Assembly (NCBI RefSeq): GCF_025698545.1
Contig: NC_068570.1
Location: 3,534,001 to 3,598,000, forward strand
Source: Gossypium raimondii
Lineage: Eukaryota > Streptophyta > Magnoliopsida > Malvales > Malvaceae
Length of the DNA: 64,000 nucleotides
Direction: 5' to 3'
The notes beneath the pieces were generated by a model. The model saw nothing but the letters and a program-made list of their open reading frames with translations, made no database searches and was not told where the DNA came from. The position numbers and the translations under genes were made by a program. Shown piece after piece: positions 48,092 through 59,658 of the stretch (within the stretch, counting starts at the first letter, position 1; each line of letters begins with the position of its first letter).

Positions 48092-48409
48092 TTACACTAA
48101 AACCTACAACCTTGTGAAGATTGGACTAATGGGCTAAATGTTGAAATGTATGCACCAACATTTCATTATTGTTTTTCTTATTTTTTTTTAATTCTGTAAT
48201 GTCTTTGTAAATGGGAAAGAAAACCCATCTTTAGGCTGGACTATTTGGCTTCTTTAAGAGGCATTTTTTGTGTCAATTACTTCCACGTTTTTCAGATCAA
48301 TAAATGAGTCTAGCTATTAAAAAAACAATTAACTACTTTAATAATAAAAAAATCAATTAATGATTAAAGAGAATTTGGGCTTTTTATGTTAAAATTGCAA
48401 CTTTTTCAA

Positions 48410-48540
48410 AGCCCAAAAAGATCAGCCCGAAACTTTCTGGGCCGACTTAAACGCCATCGTTTCTTATGATTACGAACTTTAAAAGAAAAGGTTCAAGAAA
48501 ACCCCTAAGGCTTCACCACTTCGTTCTGCTAAACCCTCCA
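48410..48540 (+). promoter_or_regulatory. Promoter elements of the mL41 gene: site II and telo-box-like motifs
   Basis: TGGGCC at 48438-48443, with further GCCCA/GGGCT words just upstream, matches site II elements (TCP-factor sites). AAACCCTCC at about 48531 resembles a telo box (AAACCCTAA). The pair is typical of plant ribosomal and mitochondrial protein genes. Assigned from motif and position only. Confidence 0.6.
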
Positions 48541-48544
48541 ACCA

Positions 48545-48637
48545 GTAAGTTTGCTTCTACTTGTCTCTATAATGGTTGCCTTAGTTTTTTTTTTCTTTAA
48601 TTATCTAATAATAATGGCTTAATTCTGATCTTTTTAG
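48545..48637 (+). other. Probable 5' UTR intron of the mL41 gene
   Basis: A strong donor (GTAAGTTTGC at 48545) and a T-rich acceptor (TCTTTTTAG ending at 48637) bracket a 93-bp intron 30 bp before the ATG. Based on sequence alone. Confidence 0.6.
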
Positions 48638-48667
48638 GGTTTAAAATTTAGTTAAAACGAGGAAAAA

Positions 48668-50505
48668 ATGCCACTGGGATTGATATTAGGGATAGGAAGG
48701 ACGTTTCGAAGGAAGCGTACCTCATCGCTCGATATTCTCTCGTCTAAACGAGCACCAAGAGATTATTACAAGGGGAAAAATTGCAAGTCTACTGGTTTCC
48801 ACACTCGCAAAGGTTCCATTCTCTTCTTTAATTTGTGATTATTTTTAGGTTTGACAAGCAGAAGAATCTTTATTAGCAATGTGGATTTATAATTTTGATC
48901 TTTGATTCATTTGATTTTAGATTTGGTTGATAATGCTTTTGATGAATCACTGGATAGAATTTTCCTGTGTCTAACTGAATGCAGCATACTATACTTAAAT
49001 AACTCAACAACTATGCGTTTGTGTTAAAGTTATTAAGCTATTATGGATAATCTTATGGGCGTGAGTATAACCCTGTTACAGTAAAAGATAAGGAGTTGTT
49101 TGCTCGGTCCATTGGTTTTTTGCTTTTTTACAAGTGCAATGGACTTTGAAAATCCTTTGTTTTCGTTTTCTCGATTATTTAAATTTACTTGCCGTCGTTG
49201 GTTATTCTTGCATTGAATCACCAGATAGAATTTCCTCGCTAACTATATCACGATGTCTCGAGCTGAATGCAGCATGCTATAATCTAATATCTCAACAACT
49301 TTGCTTTTGTATTAAGTTTTAAGCTATTATGGATAATCTTAAGGTTGTGATTTGTGAATATAACCTTGTTATAGTAAAATATAAGGTTCAGTTTGATTGG
49401 TGATGCAGAGCTTATGTAGTGTATAAATGTAGGTAAAATCCTCTTAATACTCCAATGAGAAGGCTGATTCTAATTTTGAATATTTGAAGAAACTCAAGTA
49501 TTTGCCTTTGTGGTTATGATTCAAGTTAAAAAAATCCGGCAGCTTGTGTGCATGCTAGGTTATAGTCATTATTAGAACTATGTGACAAAAAATTACAAAA
49601 ACAAGTTCATATTAACTTCTCGGAGTTTGAATTACGATCCAACGATTTTAATTTTGATAGAACTGTGTATGCATCTGCTTTTTGCTGGGAGTATAACTGA
49701 AGCATGCACTGCAGGTGGATATGTTGTGATGCAGGAGAAGTTGCCAAACTATGTGGTTCCTGATTTGACTGACTTCAAGGTAATTTTATTCCTCGCTTGC
49801 ATTTTTTATACCAATTTTTCAACGTATGGATTAATAATTCTAAAGGAGGTGCAAAACTCTGCTTGTGTCTGAAACATACTAGTCTGCCCTTGCCAAAACT
49901 TCATTGGACAGTTTCAAGGATTTTAAGGTATCATGATGCTAGAAATTTGATTTTAAGTGGGTTTGTACATGATGCTTGTAGGAGAACTGAGTCTGTTGTC
50001 CGTTCCAAACTGAATTAGGGCATTCTGGCTGTGATAACTTATGCTCTCTATCCAACTGAATGCCATTTCTCTTTTTCCTTTGTACTATAATGGTTTTAAT
50101 CTGTTGATTCTTGAACCGTAAGTTAGGGTTCACTTTGAAAGGATATAACGTAGTTTTGAATTGCCAAACCAAACCCCCTGTATGGATATATCAAAGAATT
50201 GCAGTTTTGGGGATTGGTGGCCTGATTATTAAAGCTGAGAGTTGGCATTTTTTTTCTGATTTCCTCACTCGAGTTATTAGCCCTCAGAAGGAGAATAGCA
50301 TACATCACGCCACTGGCTCAATGCCCCTATTTTGTTTCATAAACAGTTGAAGTTTTTACTTTGTGATTTACAGCTTCACCCAGAAAGTGCTTGCGTCTAT
50401 TGCTTCTGATCTGAGTTATCCTTTTTGTTCCTGCAGCTCAAACCATATGTATCCCAGTGCCCAACTGAAGTCAAAACCGCAGAGGCTGCTGAATCAGCTA
50501 AATAA
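48668..50505 (+). CDS. Mitochondrial large-subunit ribosomal protein mL41 (L27/L41-type), 92 aa
   Basis: Small basic component of the mitochondrial large ribosomal subunit. In plants these genes are often labelled mitochondrial L27 or L41. Exons: 48668-48812, 49715-49779, 50437-50505, all GT-AG, total 279 nt. The joined protein starts MPLGLILGIGRTFRRKRTSS and contains SKRAPRDYYKGKNCKSTGFH, then TRKGGYVVMQEKLPNYVVPD and LTDFKLKPYVSQC, and ends EAAESAK. The basic N-terminal part and the KGxxxxxTGxHTxKGGYV core are the family signature. Length fits plant homologues. The N-terminus is Arg-rich with few acidic residues, compatible with mitochondrial import. Intron 1 (about 900 bp) holds a diverged internal duplication. 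The upstream site II and telo-box-like motifs fit a ribosomal protein promoter. Confidence 0.9.
48910..49395. repeat. Diverged duplication inside mL41 intron 1
   Basis: GAATCACTGGATAGAATTTT, ACTGAATGCAGCATACTATA and AAGCTATTATGGATAATCTT (48942 onward) recur in the same order as GAATCACCAGATAGAATTTC, GCTGAATGCAGCATGCTATA and AAGCTATTATGGATAATCTT (49216 onward), offset about 280 bp. Confidence 0.85.
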
Positions 50506-50519
50506 TCAGCAGATGGAGT

Positions 50520-52150
50520 GAGTATAGTTGTTTGATCATGTCTTTCATCATCTAACCTCAGCCTTGTTAAATTAGAACATAGTCTTTTGGGGTGCACTGC
50601 CTTAGGTCAAGGTCTTGCGAGTTCTTTATTTTTGTCCTACATTCTAAACTATTAACAATTGCCTGTAATGTCTGAGGTCTGATTGCTTAAAATGTACAAC
50701 ACCTCTACCTGATTTAGCTGATACCCAGCAATAGGTAAATCAGGACATACAAGCACTAAGCAATAAGAATATACTATGTCTTAAACATTGAACCATCGGT
50801 ATCGAAAATTTAAATTGCTTTGAAATTCTGTTTCTTGATCATCAACTATGTTTGTTCAGAATTTGTTGCATGATGTCCTTACATCAAATTCTCTAGTTTA
50901 TGCTGCCTATCCAATTACTTCAATTGTAGTAATTAGCATGAAATTTTCAAGCATTAATCCCTTTTGGTTCAAAGTGTGTTCTTCCATATACCAAGTACAT
51001 ATACGGTATTCTTAGAACACTGTTGACATACATAGATTTTTCAGGTTCTAGAAGTCATTTTGAAATGACAAAATCTTACTAGTTGTGTTGGGTGTTGCAC
51101 AAAAGACATTTAACATATATTAAATTAAAGGTCAAATGATGCTATCAATCTCTGTATTATGCGGAAGTTGTGGATTTAGTCTCTTTATTCTAATTTGGTG
51201 AGTTATAGTTCTTGTATTTCTTGAATTTTGAAATTTCAGACTTCACCTAAACAATAACAATTAAAAACATTTAGGTATTAGTTGAGTAGTATGCATAAGT
51301 TGTTGATCTAATCCATGTTTAGAGTTTTTATATTTTGAGTCGTAGTTGTTGCTAAATCCATTAACTACAATGACATAGCATTTTTGTGAGTATTATGCAG
51401 AAATATCAAATTGATATGATATTACACATGTGATAATATGTTTGCTACATGAGATTTAGGAAATAGACGAATTTAGTGATTTTGGGTTAGGATTGAATTT
51501 TTTTTTTTTAACTTAGGAAAAACGTGCATAAGCATGCTTAAGTCCACATACTCCTAGTCGTAATAATATTTTAATATTGAAATTCATGACAATGGACCAA
51601 AGAGAACATCGTCCCCAACAACAGGGAAAAGAAATATGGGTAGGGATGAGTGTGTAAAGGCTTTATTACAACAATACAGATGTATCCTTTAATGGCTGGA
51701 AAGAATCAAATCCCTACTCTTGCTTTGAAGTCCCATTTGGCATTTTCGCACAAGGCTCTTTCCGCGTCCTAATAAAAGCTTTGTCCCCTCGCCCACACCA
51801 CTCGACCAAAGATTGCCTCAATAACAATTCCTTCATTCATATCACGAGTTACCAAATCTAATATTTTTTTAATCATTACAATATTTGAAAACTTTAATTA
51901 TTGACGTAAATTTATAATACAAACAATATCTATGATCACAATAATAATTTTATATTCATTTTGAAGTGCATATAAAATAAGGGATATATGTGATATTTAA
52001 TATAACATTTTAAATATTTTATTAATCATTTTAAAATTTATAGTTATTTCACTTATAAAATTACTGACATCATACCAAATCATTTTTCATCTTCTATTTT
52101 TAGTTTTTCACCCTGGGTGTATGAAATTTTAATTTATATATATAAACTCA
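50520..52150. other. 3' flank of mL41 and AT-rich spacer
   Basis: Includes the presumed mL41 3' UTR. No further gene supported. Around 51600-51830 is less AT-rich but has no frame, splice signal or repeat boundary I can recognise. Confidence 0.45.
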
Positions 52151-52152
52151 TT

Positions 52153-52440
52153 AGGGTAAAAGTTCTATTAAAGCCTTTATATTAGGAGTTAAAATTGTGT
52201 TTTGCTCTTTTGACTCAAAAATAGATAAATTAGTTATTGTACTTTAGATCAAAGAGTGAATTAATCCTTTTGTTAAAAAGTCTATTCATTTCTAGTATTA
52301 AAATTAGTTCATGTATGTACATATAACATTAGTCACACCAGTTTTAAGAATAGAAATAGATGAATATTTTAACAGAATGATCTAACGTAAAAAATTAATT
52401 AAACTAATTTTTGAATTAGGAAAACAAAATTAATTAGAGT
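52153..52440. repeat. Truncated MITE-like repeat (family of 34624 and 39395)
   Basis: The left end AGGGTAAAAGTTCTATTAAAG and interior words (TTAGATCAAAGAGTGAATTA, CACACCAGTTTTAAGAATAG) match the family. The right terminal repeat is missing. Confidence 0.65.
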
Positions 52441-53024
52441 TCAATTCTTGATGATCAATCCATGAGGTATCAATTTTCGCATTCATTTTACTATTATCAA
52501 TACATTTCTATTCATTAAAAATAACACTAGAATAAATTTAATCCTTTAATTTTTAATTAAAATAGCAAAAACAAAATTAGTCTGTCACCTACAAAATTGA
52601 TACATACAAAATTTAAAAAAATGGTAATAAATTAGAGAAAAAGTTATTTTATAAAAGTTGATGTGGTATTGCGGTGGGATGTTGAGCATGGTGTCTTAGG
52701 CTAAAGTAAAACTTATTATATTCTTGAGGGGAGAACATAAATTTAAATTTTAAAGACGATATTGATAGAAAAACAGTCACAAACCTCCAAATAAAATAAT
52801 CATGCATTTTATAAAAAGGAAAAATCGAAGAGGATGATAATAAAAAATTATATGAAAATTGGGCTCAAAGTCAAAAGCATTGCTTGCACTCAAAATATTT
52901 TAATCACCCAACCCAAACCATCTTAACCACCGACTCTACAATCAAGTGGACCCCCATCCTACCTCTTCTCTATCATACCCTTTCATTTTTTCCAACCCCC
53001 AAAAAAAAATTATTTTTAAATGGG

Positions 53025-53400
53025 TAAAATTAGTTTCAAGTCCTTATACTTTTTGTATATTTAGAATTTAATCTTTCTAATTATATTTCTAAGAATTTAG
53101 TCTCTCAACTTTTTGAATTTTAAAATTTAAGTCCGATTGTTTGCATCGTTAAAGTTCTTTTATTAAATCTATTGGTATAACATTTTGAAATAAGAAAAGT
53201 TGTTCACTTGGTAGTTATGTAATTAAAAAACACATTGTAATGAACCTGAATTTAATAGAAGAATTTTAATAATATTAATAATCGAACTTTGCATTTTTAC
53301 ATTGGAAAAGTAAAAAAAAACTAAATTTCTTTAAATAAAAGTAAGGGGACTAATTTTAAATATAAAATGAATACAAGGACTTGGAGCATATTTTAACCTG
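53025..53400. repeat. Possible MITE, weak terminal repeats
   Basis: CAAGTCCTTATACTTTTTGT near the left end and an inverted CCAAGTCCTTGTATTCAT near the right end suggest terminal inverted repeats. Boundaries are uncertain. It ends about 330 bp upstream of the gene at 53729. Confidence 0.45.
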
Positions 53401-53645
53401 AAGAGTATGAAAACCTATAATATATTTTAACCTAAAAATTAATATGGAAAGAATTTTATCCTTTAATTTTAAACTTAATCAAGTGAGAAATCTAAGAGGA
53501 AAATACCTTTTCCAACACATGTAGATGTAGGACAGACACACATTACACATAGATATGCAGTCAAAAAGCCAAAAGAAAACACCAATGAAACCTCCCATGA
53601 ACCCTCTTGGAAACCCACACACCTACTCTTTGCTTTCCTTTGTGT

Positions 53646-53661
53646 TATATATATATATATA
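53646..53661 (+). promoter_or_regulatory. TATA box of the 53729 gene
   Basis: A TATATATATATATATA run about 70-80 bp upstream of the ATG, correctly placed for a core promoter with a short 5' UTR. Confidence 0.65.
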
Positions 53662-53728
53662 GCATTTTCAAACCCCAAACACATCCATAAATATATCGCA
53701 GCAGCCAAGCAAACAGAAAGAGAAAAAC

Positions 53729-54154
53729 ATGAGAAGCCAAAATCTAATGGCAACCTTTAGAAGATCAAAGGGTGGAAGACGATCCAAGGCTATTGAAGGA
53801 TGCAAAAAACACCCAAAACACAAGCAATCACCAGGCGTTTGTTCACTGTGTTTACAACAAAAACTCTCTCAGCTATCGTTTGAATATTCCATCCCACGAT
53901 GTCGTATCCCCATTACAGTTGACTCTTCCATTTGTTCTTCATCGTCACCATCATCTTCATCTTCTTCATTGTCATCTTATTATTCTTCAGCTTCAACTTC
54001 TGCTTCTTCTTCTCCTACACATAGCTACCATTTGATTAGAGAAGGAAAGGGTAATTCGTTTCCCTTGTTACTGTTCAGTGGCATGAAAAGGAATTGTGGG
54101 TTCTTCTCAAAGTTGCTTCATCATCACAGTAACACTACCACCATGGTTCATTAA
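53729..54154 (+). CDS. Small plant protein with CxxH/CxxC motif and Ser-rich region, function unknown (141 aa)
   Basis: Single-exon reading frame of 141 residues. A basic N-terminus (RRSKGGRRSK, about 11-20) is followed by GCKKHPKHKQSPGVCSLCLQ at residues 24-43. Cys25, His28, Cys38 and Cys41 could form a small metal-binding site. The phrase HPKHxQSPGVCxxCLxxKLSQL recurs in a family of short plant proteins and resembles the N-terminal motif of DUF740/OCTOPUS-like proteins. That link is from memory and the biochemical role is not known. Residues about 66-95 are almost all Ser with Tyr and Thr. The C-terminal part has GMKRNCGFFSKLLHHHSN, a short motif that may be conserved. Met1 (53729) gives the longest form; Met7 (53747) is an alternative start. 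A TATA box lies 70-80 bp upstream and no signal peptide is seen. Confidence 0.8.
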   Translation: MRSQNLMATFRRSKGGRRSKAIEGCKKHPKHKQSPGVCSLCLQQKLSQLSFEYSIPRCRIPITVDSSICSSSSPSSSSSSLSSYYSSASTSASSSPTHSYHLIREGKGNSFPLLLFSGMKRNCGFFSKLLHHHSNTTTMVH

Positions 54155-54159
54155 TGGTG

Positions 54160-55700
54160 GTGTTTTTTAATGGGTTTTCAGTCTTCTTCTTCTTCTTTTT
54201 TCCAAATATATACATCAGCTGTAATCAGTTTTCTTTGATCATTTTTTGACTGATCATAGCAAATCCAGTTCCAACAAAAAGATATATATTTTGATCTTGA
54301 TTGATCTTGGCTTCTATCAGTTCATTGTTTATTTCTCCGTACCAAACAGATAATATATATAAATGTAATGTATTGTAATGTGAGAAATTGTTGTTTTTTT
54401 TCCTTTTTTTGTACGAAATCATTTGATTATTGTTGTTGTAACGTTGTTTAGTGTTTAAAAATAAATTTTTAAAGAAAAATAAAAGAGAAACTTCACAAAT
54501 TACAGCAAAAACAATCTGGCAAAAACCTTATTTTAATCAAATTAATAAATAAATAAGCTGTGGGTTTGGTTGACGATGGCCCTGACTGCTGTACATCATC
54601 TCATCCCTGTCCACCATTGCCAAAATTCAATTATACGGTTTATGTTTATAGACTTGCTACTCATCAAAATCAAATTTGTTAACCAGGAAGGTGGGTGATG
54701 ACCATTTTTGAGTTTATAAGACGAAGGAAAGATGATTGTAGTAATATTAGTGATGCTTGAGACCTTAGCTATCTTTGGAGTCGTCATTGAGGGTGTGGAG
54801 GGATTAGTACATGATTGGTTGGGTTGTGCCTTTATCCTCTTTTGTTGGCTCTGTCATTTTACTCTCTACAAACCATTCTTAGGTTTCCACGATTATATGT
54901 TATCTAGAGAAAAAATTGTATGAATCTGTAATTTCATTTCATCCTTATCTTTTTTTAATAGGAGGATGACAAATCAGATTTTTGCTCTTGATTTTTAGCA
55001 GTTTTAGTTAGATTTGAATTTTGTCAGGAGGAAAAAGCTGAAAATCAAGAGGAAAAATCTTCTCTATCATTCTCTTATTGAAAAGGGATAAGGATGACGT
55101 GGAATCACAGTTTCATACAATCGCTTCTCTGTTATCGAATCATCTCGTGCTAGTATTTGAAGGAATTGGGTATTTTAGGTTATTGGTTATATTGGGTCTT
55201 TTATGTATTTCACTTGGTAAAAGATTGTGGAGTTGCTTCACTATTGGGATGTCTTAAAAAGAACATAGTTTGGAAATTCACAACATAAACATTCTAGGCT
55301 AAATCTAAAAAATTTTAGGAGTGAAAATTTAATTATAAATTTTTGAGAGGTTAAAACATAATTTTATTATTTATTAATTTATAATTTCATTGCTTTTTAA
55401 GGGATTAAAATTCCAAACCATCGTTATAGTTTTAATGGACGGTGAAATTATCTCTAATGAGGTTAAAACGATAATGGTTGTGAGACTAGTTCTTTGGAGT
55501 GATGTGATTAAAACTATTGATGAAATATATATTTGGATTCAATCACAACAATAACGTGAGATAAATTAATCATATGCTTAATTATAATTGTTTAATTTAT
55601 TGTTACTTTATTTATATATTTATATTTATATTTATCTTTTGTAATTATATGCTTTTATATTATAATTTATATAGAAATTATTTAGCCATCAAATAAATTT
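54160..55700. other. 3' flank and spacer
   Basis: No gene supported. A 63-residue plus frame at 54732-54923 looks hydrophobic but has no promoter, homolog or splice context. The rest is AT-rich. Confidence 0.45.
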
Positions 55701-55704
55701 GTTT

Positions 55705-55841
55705 TTTTATACAATACTTAAAACTACCCATAGTCCCTCCCTAATCTTTAAATAGAAGGATAATGAGATTTAGCGCACTCGAACTCACGTTCTCCTACAC
55801 TGACAACACTATCGATACCAATTGAATTGAGACTCAGTCGT
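55705..55841 (-). mobile_element. tRNA-derived SINE copy
   Basis: Minus-strand GAGTCTCAATTCAATTGGTA (A box), CGTGAGTTCGAGTGCG (B box) and the tail CTATTTAAAGATTAGGGAGG. Uninterrupted copy. Its tail shows the empty site corresponding to the MITE in 21447-21881. Confidence 0.82.
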
Positions 55842-55849
55842 CTATTTCG

Positions 55850-57335
55850 ATTGATTATATATATATATATATGTATTGTAGTTTTTTATTGGTAAAATAA
55901 TGTATTGTACTTTGAGAAATTGATTTTGTACGAAATTATTTTATTCTTTTTGTAGGGAAAAGGTTGTATAGTGTGAGAAGAGTTCATGTATCACAGCGAA
56001 CACATTCTGGCAAAACCATATTTTAAATCATACTAATAAACTAATAAACTGTGGGCTGCTTGCTTGATGATGGTATGCATGATCTCATCTCTTTCCAAGA
56101 AATTTCATCGTGTGGCCAATTGCTAAGATTCAAACACTTAAAGCTGCTTCAATTATATAAAGATGTACTCTTGCTTGTTGTTTATGGACACCTACTGCTT
56201 ATCAATATCAAATTAAGAAACCCTAATTTCACTCTCATCTCATGTTCTTTTATGTTGTGGATGGTACAAGAATTTTGTTGAAAAAATATTGCTCATAATT
56301 CTACCTCCAAACATATTTGGGTTGAGTTTAAATTTTGGAATCACCATTGCTAGAGAGCTTTACTTGAATATCACTTCAACCGTAAAACGGATTAGAACAC
56401 TTAATTTTATATAATAATAAAAAGTTGTTTTATTATAAGAATAAAACAATATTTAGTCCATGAACTTGACAATTTTTCCTTAATCCTTAAACTTTTTTGG
56501 GTCCACATAGTATTGGAAGTTGATAAATTTTCTCCCATTAGTCTGGGAACTTGGCAAGTGTTCCCATTTTTGGTCCATGTGAAGATGTGACACTTTGATA
56601 TTGTGTCACATCATCACATGAAAAATTATAATTCTTTTCTTAAAAAAAAATTCAGGGACTGAATGTTGATTTATTCTTTTATTTATATTGTAGGCATGAG
56701 AGTTTGGATTCGATCTTAAGTAACTTCATTCCCTTCCCTCGTTTATCAAAAAAAAAATTCAAACCGAGGATTTATTTTCGATGATATTTACAAAATAGGC
56801 TCTTGAACTCCTAGAGCTACAAATTAGAATTCTTAAATTCGACCTTTAAACAAATTAATATCCAATCCAAATATAAATAAGCCTTCGAATTTAAATAAAT
56901 AACTCAACCTGTAAACGGATCAAAATGGAAAATGGGTATTGCTATTTATTTTTTTACAACAAATCATTATCGCACACACGACTAACAGATAATTCCTACA
57001 ATTCAATCCCACAACATGAACACAAAATTGAACACTCTTGACCAATAGATCAAATCCCGAGTTTGAATTAAGCACTAATTTTAAGTTGTAGAATGGAGGA
57101 TCTTAAACCAATAAGAGAACTAAACGTGGGCTGAAGAGTTTGAGCCTACTAAACCGTGGACCTTCATGTCGGGCCGTATCTCATCTAAATAGACCTTCAC
57201 TACCCAATTTTGCTGTCCTCAGCTGGATAATTCATCCGCGTCAGCAAAGAATCAAAGCCACTTCACACAACAATTTGTCGTGTTTATCTATAATCCACAT
57301 CCTCTACCCTTAAAACATTTTTTAATAATTTCATT
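55850..57335. other. AT-rich spacer
   Basis: No gene. A (TA)n run lies at 55857-55871. About 56450-56640 carries a generic repeat with TTAGTCCATGAACTTGACAA and ACATCATCACATGAAAAATT words. GC is higher at 57120-57260 but no frame is present. Confidence 0.45.
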
Positions 57336-57337
57336 AT

Positions 57338-57482
57338 AGGTTCTGATTATATATGTTCTTTTCGATACAATATCTAAAACTATTCATAAATAGGAAGATC
57401 ATGCGCTTTAACGCACTCGAACTCACATCTTCTTACATTGACAACAATATTCATACCAATCAAGCTAAGTCTCAATCGAGCT
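57338..57482 (-). mobile_element. tRNA-derived SINE copy
   Basis: Minus-strand GAGACTTAGCTTGATTGGTA (A box) and GATGTGAGTTCGAGTGCG (B box), followed by TTAAAGCGCATGATCTTCCT and the family tail. Best preserved copy. Confidence 0.85.
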
Positions 57483-57489
57483 CTTAAAT

Positions 57490-58615
57490 TTTTTTTCCCT
57501 TTCCCACTAAACTAAACTTAATAATGTAGCACAATAATGGCTTAAAATATGAACGGTCCATAATTACAATGCTACAATAATTATACGTACAAGTAAGTTT
57601 AACACAAAAAAAGCTAAAGTTAGAGAAAGATTTAAACCCAATTGTGTGCCCATAATTTGCAAATAATAACAATAATGACGATGCGACTTTACACTGTTAA
57701 AACAACTACTAAATAGGCTTCAACAACCTCATTATATTGGGAATGGAAGCATTATATGAAGCTCATAAATTGACATGTCCCAACTAAGAAAAATACAGTT
57801 GGGTGTATCTAAATTCCTTTCAAATTGGACAACACTCACTAAAGTGGATGTTGAATGTTTCATTGGAAAATGATGTTAACCTACACCTCTTGCAAATTAA
57901 AAATTACAACATAACAACCGGTTGGTTCGGTTAAAAAGAATTGACTGATAGATTTTAGGGTCTTTTTAGATGGGCGATGTATTTATCAGTGGTTAGTAAA
58001 AACAGTGGTGGCGGTGAGATTAGATATTGTAACGACATTGTAACGTGAGACAAAAAGAAAACTAAATCCACCGCACTGGAAGTAAACGCTCATCCAAGGG
58101 GAGGACTCTTAAACTTTGTTTACTATTTGATAAACAAGCATGTTTTTAAATCAAAACTTGTTTTTAAACACAAATTTTGACTGAAGCCAAAAAGTTTTTT
58201 TAAAAATAGCTTTTGGTTATTGGGAGAGTGGTTTTCAATGAAATTAACATTTTATCTGCTTACAAAAAATACTTTTTGATAATAACGGTAAGCATTACCA
58301 AACTTTTCAAAGTCACTTTTTCATAGCATTTTTCAAAAGTAATTTTCAATCTCTATGATAAACTGACCCTTAATCGAATAATCACTAAATTTAACTAATT
58401 ATTTGGTTGACATAAATTTTAATCAATCTAATCGAATCAACTTAACATCGGCTATTTCAATCAAATAAATTGATTAACTTACTGTTTTGTGTGATAAATA
58501 TAATAGGTTTGAATTTAAGTTAAAAATGATAAAATTAAAAATATCGATGAAGTCAATTTACATCAAAATTTACTCACTCCTACTAAAAACCCCTCAAGAA
58601 AAATGTCCCATCTCT
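57490..58615. other. AT-rich spacer with weak repeat remnants
   Basis: No gene. About 57957-58100 has inverted words (TTTTTAGATGGGCG near the left, CGCTCATCCAAGGG near the right) suggestive of a small MITE. About 58110-58375 resembles the Harbinger-like family at 45037 weakly. Confidence 0.4.
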
Positions 58616-58619
58616 TAAT

Positions 58620-59049
58620 TAGACCTGTCCATGGTAGGGCTGCCTCGGCCCGACCGGCGACAACACGCCCAAAATATAGGAGGGTTCGGGTAAAAATATA
58701 GGCCCGAAATATGGGCTTGGGCAAAAAACGAGTCCCGTTTAAAAAACGGGTCGGGCCTCGGGCACCACTTTTTTGGCCCGGGCCGACCCGGCCTGAATAT
58801 AATAAATATATATTTTTATTTTTAAAATACTTTTAAAATATATTTTTTATTTTTTTATTTTTAAACTAATTTTTTAATGTTTATTAAAAATGGGCCGGGC
58901 CGGGCCGAGCTGGGCTCGGGCTTATGATATTTTTCTTGGGCTGGGCCTGGGCAAAATTTTAGGCCCATGTGTCGGGCCGGCCCGGGCCCGGGCCTAGGAG
59001 GCGGGCCGAAAAATTTTTCCGGGCCCGGCCCGGTCCATGGACAGGTCTA
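58620..59049. mobile_element. hAT-like MITE, 430 bp, with GC-rich arms
   Basis: Perfect 15-bp terminal inverted repeats TAGACCTGTCCATGG and CCATGGACAGGTCTA. The flanks CTCTTAAT (58612-58619) and TTCTTAAT (59050-59057) form an 8-bp duplication with one mismatch, as for hAT. Arms rich in GGGCC/GGCCC surround an AT-only core. Decayed relatives are at 46600-47025 and 63515-63960. Confidence 0.88.
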
Positions 59050-59658
59050 TTCTTAATCCTTTTATTTGAGGGTATTTTTTTTAAAAGCTTTTTGATGCAA
59101 CCATGATCAAATTAAAACCACACAAAAGAAAGAAGAAACAAATTGCTTCACTTTATGAATTGGACCAACTTTTGTGATGTATTTTATATTTGTTTAATTT
59201 AACTTGATTGAAGTGAGGTTAATTTTCTACCATCTAAATTGCATCATCCCCATCAATGATTCAAAGAAAATGGGTTTGAAACCTTTGTGTGCTTTGCATT
59301 CATCTAGGTGTCTTAGAGGGTCAATTTGATTCCCACTAAATGTGGAACATTGTTCCACTACCAATTCCCAACTGCCCCTAACTTATGTACAAGGTAGTTG
59401 ACTAGTAGTAGTTTTTTAATTTGATATATACTATACAAGAAAGTTTTCTTCATTTGCTAAAATTTATGTATTTGTTTAATGACTAGGGACTTTATCCCTC
59501 TCCTCCTCAATTTCCAAACCCTTAATTATGTTCGAGTTAATTATTAAGCGGAGGGATCTTACTTACACTCGTGTAATAGTTCTATATCCTTTCTTTGTTT
59601 TTTCTTCAACTAATATATTAACGATTTAATCATCATATTTCGTATTTCATTCATATAG

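Noticed and set aside
48180..48320. LINE tail or separate gene upstream of mL41
   Set aside because: The wording around 48185-48320 hints at a LINE 3' end, but no reverse transcriptase, poly-A tail or target duplication could be shown.
49582..50350. Several frames of 60-96 residues in mL41 introns
   Set aside because: They span exon 2 and intron sequence by chance. The spliced mL41 frame explains the conserved part.
54732..54923. 63-residue hydrophobic plus frame
   Set aside because: No supporting promoter, homology or conserved motif visible.
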